From Microbacterium memoriense (GTDB taxonomy: Bacteria > Actinomycetota > Actinomycetes > Actinomycetales > Microbacteriaceae): a stretch of DNA of 64,000 nt. The stretch covers positions 124,001 to 188,000 of the forward strand of contig NZ_JAODOR010000010.1 in NCBI RefSeq assembly GCF_025398275.1. The letters run 5' to 3'. This document shows positions 63,192-64,000 of the stretch, in pieces. Under the pieces are notes generated by a model. The model was given only the letters and a program-made list of their open reading frames with translations. It was not told the DNA's origin and did not search any database. Positions within the stretch are counted from its first letter, which is position 1. Every line of letters begins with the position of its first letter. The position numbers and the translations under genes were made by a program.

Positions 63192-63971
63192 TCACGCCGG
63201 GCCGAAGATGGGGTTGAACGTCCCGACGGCGATTGAGACAGCCACGGCGACCGTGGAGATCGCGAGTCCGGCGATCATGAGCAGCCCGTCTCCGGCGTGC
63301 AACCGCGACGGGCGCGCCCACGTGCGCGGACTCGGGGCGCCGAAGGCGCGGGCCTCCATCGCTGTGGCGAGCGCCGATCCGCGCCGGATCGCCAGCACGA
63401 ACAACGCGAAGGCCATACCGAGGGAACGCCGGATGCGACCGGTGTCGGCGACGCCGCGCGCGCGGCGCGCGAGTGCGAGCGCGCGCCAATCCTCCACGAG
63501 GAGACCGAGCATCCGCATCCCGGCGAGCGCGCCCAGAACGAACCGTGCCGGCAGCCGAACGATCTGCGCCAGCCCGTCGGCGAGGTCCGTGGGATCGACC
63601 GTCACGAACAGGACGACGGCGGGCAGCCCGATCGCCAACACCCGGAGGAACGCCGCGAGTGCGAGGGCGAGCGAACCCTCACTGACGCGGATGAACAGCC
63701 ACTCGAACATCACCGCGCCACTCGTCGCACCGTACAACGCGATCGTGACCGCCGTCGCGGGCGCACCGATCCACAGCGGAAGCGTGCGCACCCAGAAGCG
63801 TCGCCACCCCAGGCCCGCCATCAGCAGCAGCGGGAGTTCGAGGAGCAGAGCCACGCCGGCCGAGACGGCATCGACCGTCACGACGAGGGGAAGAGCGATC
63901 AGCAGGGATGCCGCGAGCTTCGCGACCGGGTTGAGACCGGCCACCACACCGTGCCCGTCACGAGGACTCAT
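63192..63971 (-). CDS. Energy-coupling factor transporter transmembrane protein (EcfT/CbiQ family)
   Basis: A 259-residue membrane protein with about five to six helices (for example LAASLLIALPLVVTVDAVSAG near residues 18-40). The two cytoplasmic coupling motifs of EcfT proteins are present as ALARRARGV near 168 and AMEARAFGA near 205; they transmit ATPase movement to the substrate-specific S component. A vitamin or metal is the likely cargo. The start overlaps the stop of the upstream gene (ATGA). Confidence 0.88.
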   Translation of the reverse strand: MSPRDGHGVVAGLNPVAKLAASLLIALPLVVTVDAVSAGVALLLELPLLLMAGLGWRRFWVRTLPLWIGAPATAVTIALYGATSGAVMFEWLFIRVSEGSLALALAAFLRVLAIGLPAVVLFVTVDPTDLADGLAQIVRLPARFVLGALAGMRMLGLLVEDWRALALARRARGVADTGRIRRSLGMAFALFVLAIRRGSALATAMEARAFGAPSPRTWARPSRLHAGDGLLMIAGLAISTVAVAVSIAVGTFNPIFGPA

Positions 63972-64000
63972 CGCGCGGGCTCCAGCGAGAATCGCCGGGC
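63968..64000 (-). CDS. C-terminal end of the gene upstream of ecfT, probably an ECF ATPase (partial)
   Basis: Only the last ten codons and TGA are inside the window (ARRFSLEPAR). The ATGA overlap with ecfT and usual gene order in ECF operons suggest the energy-coupling ATPase, but the visible part has no diagnostic motif. Confidence 0.45.
   Translation of the reverse strand, partial: ARRFSLEPAR

Overview
The window is 64 kb of high-GC actinobacterial chromosome. The general look, with GC-rich third codon positions, frequent ATGA and GTGA start/stop overlaps, short intergenic gaps and constant use of GGATGCC/GGCATCC, suggests Microbacteriaceae and most probably Microbacterium. That placement is inference from composition and gene content; no 16S or marker tree was available. 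I found no rRNA, tRNA, CRISPR array, integrase or intact insertion sequence, and no gene-free stretch longer than 300 bases.

Layout: 1-3183 is the end of a rhamnose catabolic locus (aldolase/dehydrogenase C-terminus, rhamnulokinase) plus a two-domain glyoxalase/dioxygenase. 3275-6988 holds a small acidic protein and a two-gene acyl-CoA (probably methylcrotonyl-CoA) carboxylase behind a striking double operator. 7127-10667 is a conserved cluster of unknown function (circularly permuted ATP-grasp, alpha-E, transglutaminase). 10772-18651 covers arginine/ornithine/proline use: ddaH-rocD, a TetR regulator, and putA with a divergent LysR gene. 18739-21688 holds three tandem membrane-anchored proteins facing a convergent polytopic protein, all of unknown function. 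21731-27592 holds a thioesterase, a GNAT, an etfB-etfA-cytochrome b operon and an enoyl-CoA hydratase. 27747-39525 holds a very large secreted 5'-nucleotidase-type phosphoesterase, an acyl-CoA dehydrogenase, a VapBC pair and a 2018-residue amylase-pullulanase. 39703-44144 is a GntR-controlled methylcitrate operon (prpD-prpB-prpC). 44294-50211 holds an ABC-2 exporter, RNase HI, a Nudix hydrolase, an aldo/keto reductase and RlmN. 50416-51478 is the scar of a deleted beta-glucoside operon. 51481-58661 is a lactose/beta-galactoside uptake and hydrolysis operon with its own LacI repressor. 58929-64000 holds a LysE exporter, a HAD phosphatase, a fatty-acid/branched-chain oxidation operon, a gene remnant and an ECF transporter subunit.

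The genes fit a plant- or soil-associated heterotroph. Polysaccharide and sugar use (rhamnose, lactose, starch) sits beside branched-chain and odd-chain acyl-CoA oxidation. The acyl-CoA dehydrogenase would pass electrons to ETF, and propionyl-CoA would enter the methylcitrate cycle.

The most interesting items are the in-frame fusion of a BglG antiterminator start to the C-terminal half of a GH1 enzyme; the cytochrome b gene with near-identical 246-bp tandem repeats inside the ETF operon; two related dispersed palindromes, each between convergent genes; a 26-bp-arm inverted repeat in the prp operon; and the three-protein membrane cluster, whose first gene appears to lack a canonical start codon.
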